This document shows positions 7,389-11,092 of a stretch of 11,092 nt of DNA, in pieces. A program made the translations under genes and the position numbers. A model generated the notes under the pieces. It did no database searches. It was not told the DNA's origin and saw only the letters and a program-made list of their open reading frames with translations. The stretch comes from Planctomycetota bacterium. GTDB lineage: Bacteria; Planctomycetota; PLA2; JAEUHO01. Location: contig JAHEIK010000089.1 of the NCBI GenBank assembly GCA_024639415.1, positions 1 through 11,092 on the forward strand. Reading direction: 5' to 3'. Numbering within the stretch: the first letter of the stretch is position 1; the number at the start of each line of letters is the position of its first letter.

Positions 7389-8780
7389 TCAGTGCCCCGC
7401 GCCGAACGGGCCGGCGTAGGGCAGCGGGAAGGCGTGCCACGTCTTCTTGGTCGACGGCTTCTCCTTCTTCTGCGCCATCACGACGGAGCGGCCGTTGGAG
7501 CGGGCGTTGATGTCCCCGCGCTTGATCGTGCCGCTCTTCGAGGTGGCGCGGGTCAGCTCCGTCGAGAACACGAGCGGGAAGTCGCCGAAGCTGTGCTTCG
7601 CCGCCGCGCCCATGGCGTCCGGGAGAGGGTGATCGTGCTGGCCGCTGTCGCCCGAAGAGAAGATCGTCGCGTGCGGCTCCACCGCGCGGAGGTACGGCAG
7701 GTCGAAGTCCGACGAGCCGTGGTGACACGCCTTGTTGACGTCCGAGCTGAACGGCGCGAGGCCCTGGTAGCGCTCCTCGAGGTAGCGCTGCGCCGGCTGG
7801 TTGAGGTCGCCTCCGAAGAGGAACGAGTTGTCGCCGTGCACGAGGCGCAGCACGACGCTGTTGCCGTTGATCGTGTGCGAGGCGGACGGCGAGGGGTGCG
7901 GGTTTCCGGGGGAGACATCGTGCGGGTTCGGGAAGGCCGGGAGCAGCGCGCCGCCCGAGCCGTCGATCGTGACGGGCCCCAGGACCTCGAACCGTAGCTC
8001 GGGGCCGGTATCCGGCAGGATGGGAGCCGCTGCGTTCATGTCGTGTCGTCCGAGGACCGCCATCTGGTCCAGACGGCCTGCGGCGTGCGCATCCAGGGCC
8101 GCTTGCAGGAACTGCGCGAACTTGTTCGGTCCACCGGCCGGTGCGCGCAGCATGCCCGCATCCAGGAGGGCCTGTGCCGAGGCGAGGTCCGTCAAGTCGA
8201 CGCTGATCGAGTCGAGCCCGCCGGGGTTGTCGTGGACGGTGCCGAGATCGAGGTCCATGTCGTCGTCGTCGCCGTAGCGCGGCAGACCGTTGTGGTAGAG
8301 CGTGCCGATGCGGTAGTGCGGTGACTTCAGGATCCGGATGAGACCCCAGTAGTGATCGAGATCGAAGTGGCTCACGATCATGGCGTTGACGCGGATGTCC
8401 GCTCGCGGAGGGAGCCGGGCAGCCACGTCGGCCTGCTGGAGGTCTGCGAAGCGTTCCTCGACGGACTCGAAGAAGAACCGGTTGGGGCCGCCGTCGATGA
8501 TGAGGACGGCGCCCTCTGCCTCGATGAGCGTGCCGTCGCCCTGTCCGACATCCACGTAGAAGATCTTCAGTTGCTGCGTCGACGAGAGGCTTGCTTCCGG
8601 TACGAAGCCGGTGTGCCCGTGCAGGTCCTGCGCTGCGATCATCCCCTGCTGGATATCGGCCGGATCGACGTGCAGTCGCGCCCCCAGCAACTTCTGCTCT
8701 GCGCCGCTGCTCTCACCGTCGTCCCCGCGGCGCCGGACGAGATGGGTGCCGAACTCGCTGATGTAGCGGATCGTCGTCAT
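7389..8780 (-). CDS. ComEC/Rec2-type MBL-fold metallohydrolase, soluble
   Basis: This 463-residue protein has the metallo-beta-lactamase fold in the version found at the C-terminus of ComEC, but with no membrane channel and no signal peptide, so it is likely cytoplasmic. Residues about 1-68 look like a small SH3-like beta domain (LLGARLHVDP...GHTGFVPEASL). The MBL core begins LKIFYVDVGQGDGTLIEAEG (71-90). Metal-site motifs are SHFDLDH (137-143, the HxxxDH type), FGGDLN with Asp325, and CHHGSSD (352-358). HDHP (382-385) is in the last ligand position. Residues 180-300 are an insertion longer than in ComEC. The C-terminal strand segment (about 415-455) is basic. Relatives include nucleases and phosphodiesterases; the substrate here is unknown. 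The start has AAGGGGGA about 5 nt upstream on its strand. It is divergent from moxR. Confidence 0.88.
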   Translation of the reverse strand: MTTIRYISEFGTHLVRRRGDDGESSGAEQKLLGARLHVDPADIQQGMIAAQDLHGHTGFVPEASLSSTQQLKIFYVDVGQGDGTLIEAEGAVLIIDGGPNRFFFESVEERFADLQQADVAARLPPRADIRVNAMIVSHFDLDHYWGLIRILKSPHYRIGTLYHNGLPRYGDDDDMDLDLGTVHDNPGGLDSISVDLTDLASAQALLDAGMLRAPAGGPNKFAQFLQAALDAHAAGRLDQMAVLGRHDMNAAAPILPDTGPELRFEVLGPVTIDGSGGALLPAFPNPHDVSPGNPHPSPSASHTINGNSVVLRLVHGDNSFLFGGDLNQPAQRYLEERYQGLAPFSSDVNKACHHGSSDFDLPYLRAVEPHATIFSSGDSGQHDHPLPDAMGAAAKHSFGDFPLVFSTELTRATSKSGTIKRGDINARSNGRSVVMAQKKEKPSTKKTWHAFPLPYAGPFGAGH

Positions 8781-8901
8781 GGCAGTCCCCCTTCACGAAC
8801 CTACACCCGGAGAAGCGCCGAAGCGCCGTCACTATGTCGGGTTCCGTGGCGCACCTGCGCCCCGGCTTGGCGAGCCCGCCCGTCGCCCCGACCATGAGGG
8901 G
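8781..8901. promoter_or_regulatory. Divergent promoter region between the MBL and MoxR genes
   Basis: These 121 bp separate two outward-reading starts and must hold a promoter for each, or the + strand message may be leaderless. No clear -35/-10 pair was recognised. The octamer GAAGCGCC is directly repeated back to back (8812-8819, 8820-8827). GAGGGG (8896-8901) touches the moxR ATG and is too close to act as a normal Shine-Dalgarno. The + frame stays open back to an ATG at 8779, but the encoded extension is not part of the MoxR family. Confidence 0.4.
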
Positions 8902-9764
<863 letters not shown>

Positions 9765-9765
<1 letters not shown>

Positions 9766-10937
9766 TGTTCGTTCCCTTCTTCCAGGACCTGCGACGCGCC
9801 GGCATCCCGGTGACGCTGCGCGAGTACCTCACGCTCCTCGAGGCCGTGAAGGAGGGTGTCGCGCAGCGCGACGTCGAGCACTTCTACTACCTCTCGCGTT
9901 CGTGCCTGGTGAAGGACGAGCGCTATCTCGATCGCTTCGATCTGGTCTTCAAGAAGGCCTTCGAGGGGCTCGAGTCACTGGAGCTCGAACTCGAGGACCT
10001 GCCCGAGGAGTGGCTACGCAAGATCGCCGAGCGCTACTTCACGCCCGAGGAGATGCAGGCCGCGATCAAGCGCGGCGGATTCGACGAGTTGATGGAGGAG
10101 CTGCGCAAGCGCCTGGCAGAGCAGGACGAGCGCCATCAGGGTGGCAGCAAGTGGATCGGGACGATGGGCACCTCGCCGTTCGGGGCCTACGGCTACAACC
10201 CGGAGGGCGTGCGCATCGGCCAGCACGAGTCGCGCCACCGCAGGGCGATCAAGGTGTGGGACAAGCGCGAGTTCCGCGACTTCGACGACAACGTCGAGCT
10301 CGGTACGCGCAACCTCAAGGTAGCGCTCCGGCGGCTGCGCAAGCTGGTCCGTGACGGCACCGAGGAGGAGCTCGACTTGCCGGGCACGGTGCGCTCGACG
10401 GCCAACAACGGCGGCTACCTCGATCTCCAGATGCAGAAGGCGCGCACGAACCAGGTGAAGGTGCTGCTGTTCTTGGACGTCGGCGGATCGATGGACGATC
10501 ACGTGCGCCGTGTGGAGGAGCTGTTTTCTGCGGCGCGCTCCGAGTTCCAGCACCTCGAGCACTTCTACTTCCACAACTGCCTCTACGAGCGGGTTTGGAA
10601 GGACAACCGTCGGCGCTGGGAAGCAACCACGCCCACGTTCGACGTCCTGCGCACGTACGGTCCCGACTACCGCGTGATCTTCGTCGGGGACGCGAGCATG
10701 GGGCCGTACGAGATCACCGAGCCCGGTGCTTCCGTCGAGCACTGGAATGCCGAGTCGGGGGCCATCTGGATGCGACGCGTGCTCCGTCACTGGCCGCGTG
10801 CGATCTGGATCAACCCCTTGCGCAGTGACTGGTGGCGCTACACCGAGTCCGTCGGCCTGCTGCACCGCATCATGGAAGGCCGCATGCACCCGCTGACGAT
10901 CGAGGGGCTTGACGCCGGCCTGAAGGAGCTGACCTAG
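9765..10937 (+). CDS. CoxE-like VWA-domain protein, MoxR partner
   Basis: The 390-residue cytoplasmic protein begins MFVPFFQDLRRAGIPVTLREYL, the usual N-terminus of CoxE-like (COG3552-type) proteins encoded beside MoxR. A mostly helical, charged N-terminal half (1-200) includes a Glu/Leu-rich stretch near 64-120 and a Gly-rich loop (GTSPFGAYGYNPEG, 135-148). The VWA domain starts about residue 230. Its metal-binding MIDAS reads FLDVGGSMD (236-243), a DxGxS form instead of the classical DxSxS. Later elements are YFHNCLYE (268-275), FVGDASMGPYEI (306-317) with Asp309, and VEHWNAESGAIWM (324-336). No signal peptide or membrane span is seen. Its ATG overlaps the moxR stop. The pair probably acts on a third protein complex, as CoxD/CoxE do for carbon monoxide dehydrogenase, but no cox structural genes are in view. 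Confidence 0.93.
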
Positions 10938-10950
10938 GCGGCTTCCTGCG

Positions 10951-10968
10951 CTGCGGAAGACTCCGCAG
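10951..10968 (+). terminator. Short hairpin after the VWA gene
   Basis: The stem CTGCGGA / TCCGCAG (7 bp, loop AGAC) starts 14 nt after the VWA stop. No T-run follows, so termination is uncertain. It may simply mark the operon end or stabilise the message. Confidence 0.4.
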
Positions 10969-11058
10969 GCCCGGTGCCGTTGGGGACTCTTCCTCGCGTT
11001 GATCCAGCAGCGCGCCGTCACTACGGTGGGGCGCACGAGCGTAGAAGGAGGGAGCGTC

Positions 11059-11092
11059 ATGCGCGGTCCGCTTCGTGTAGGTCTGCTGGTCG
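11059..11092 (+). CDS. Start of a gene running off the right edge
   Basis: Only eleven complete codons are present: MRGPLRVGLLV. The ATG is preceded by AAGGAGGGA (11045-11053), a strong Shine-Dalgarno with about 6 nt spacing. Together with the 121-bp gap after the VWA gene this supports a real start. The basic then hydrophobic beginning would fit a signal peptide or first membrane helix, but too little is visible to name a product. Confidence 0.6.
   Translation, partial: MRGPLRVGLLV

Noticed and set aside
8779..8901. N-terminal extension of MoxR from the ATG at 8779
   Set aside because: The 41 extra residues do not match the MoxR family, the start lacks a ribosome binding site, and it would overlap the MBL start codon.
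10014..11060. 348-residue open frame on the - strand over the VWA gene
   Set aside because: It covers the coding sequence of a well-supported VWA protein and shows no family motif.

Overview
This is a strongly GC-rich bacterial chromosomal window. It holds nine recognisable protein genes and the first codons of a tenth. All read on the + strand except one metallo-beta-lactamase-fold gene. No rRNA, tRNA, insertion sequence, phage gene or CRISPR array was found. The organism cannot be named from this sequence. High GC, G/C-ending codons, variable Shine-Dalgarno use, and secreted and membrane proteins without close familiar counterparts would fit a Planctomycetota-like, Myxococcota-like or similar lineage; this is a weak inference.

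Layout. Positions 1-324 are dominated by two unrelated tandem repeats: a 51-bp unit in nearly three copies, then a 35-bp unit in three copies, with a hairpin between them. A short degenerate response-regulator receiver protein follows (482-934). Next comes a clear groES-groEL operon (993-3025), closed by two strong hairpins; the second is an 11-13 bp stem followed by T residues. A gene-free stretch (3148-3494) has several small direct and inverted repeats. It leads into a two-gene glycosylation module: a membrane-anchored GT2 glycosyltransferase of the polyprenyl-phosphate-sugar synthase type (3495-4478), then 3 nt later a multi-spanning GT-C/PMT-like glycosyltransferase (4482-5972). An exported protein of unknown function follows (6111-7331).

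The right-hand third holds a cytoplasmic ComEC-type MBL-fold hydrolase on the - strand (7389-8780). It faces, across a 121-bp divergent region, a MoxR AAA+ ATPase gene (8902-9765). That gene is overlapped by 1 nt by a CoxE-like VWA-domain gene (9765-10937). A new gene with a good ribosome binding site begins at 11059 and leaves the window.

How the genes work together. GroES and GroEL form the folding chamber. The GT2 protein probably charges a lipid carrier with a sugar that the GT-C protein transfers on the periplasmic side. MoxR and the VWA protein form a chaperone-like AAA+/MIDAS pair that usually matures or remodels a partner complex. The MBL protein may or may not belong with that pair. 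Points most worth a second look are the double minisatellite, the degenerate receiver in front of groESL, a Glu-to-Gly change in the GroEL signature motif that removes one side of a known allosteric salt bridge, the two-part exported protein, and the MBL/MoxR/VWA neighbourhood. No clearly new system is proven by the sequence alone.
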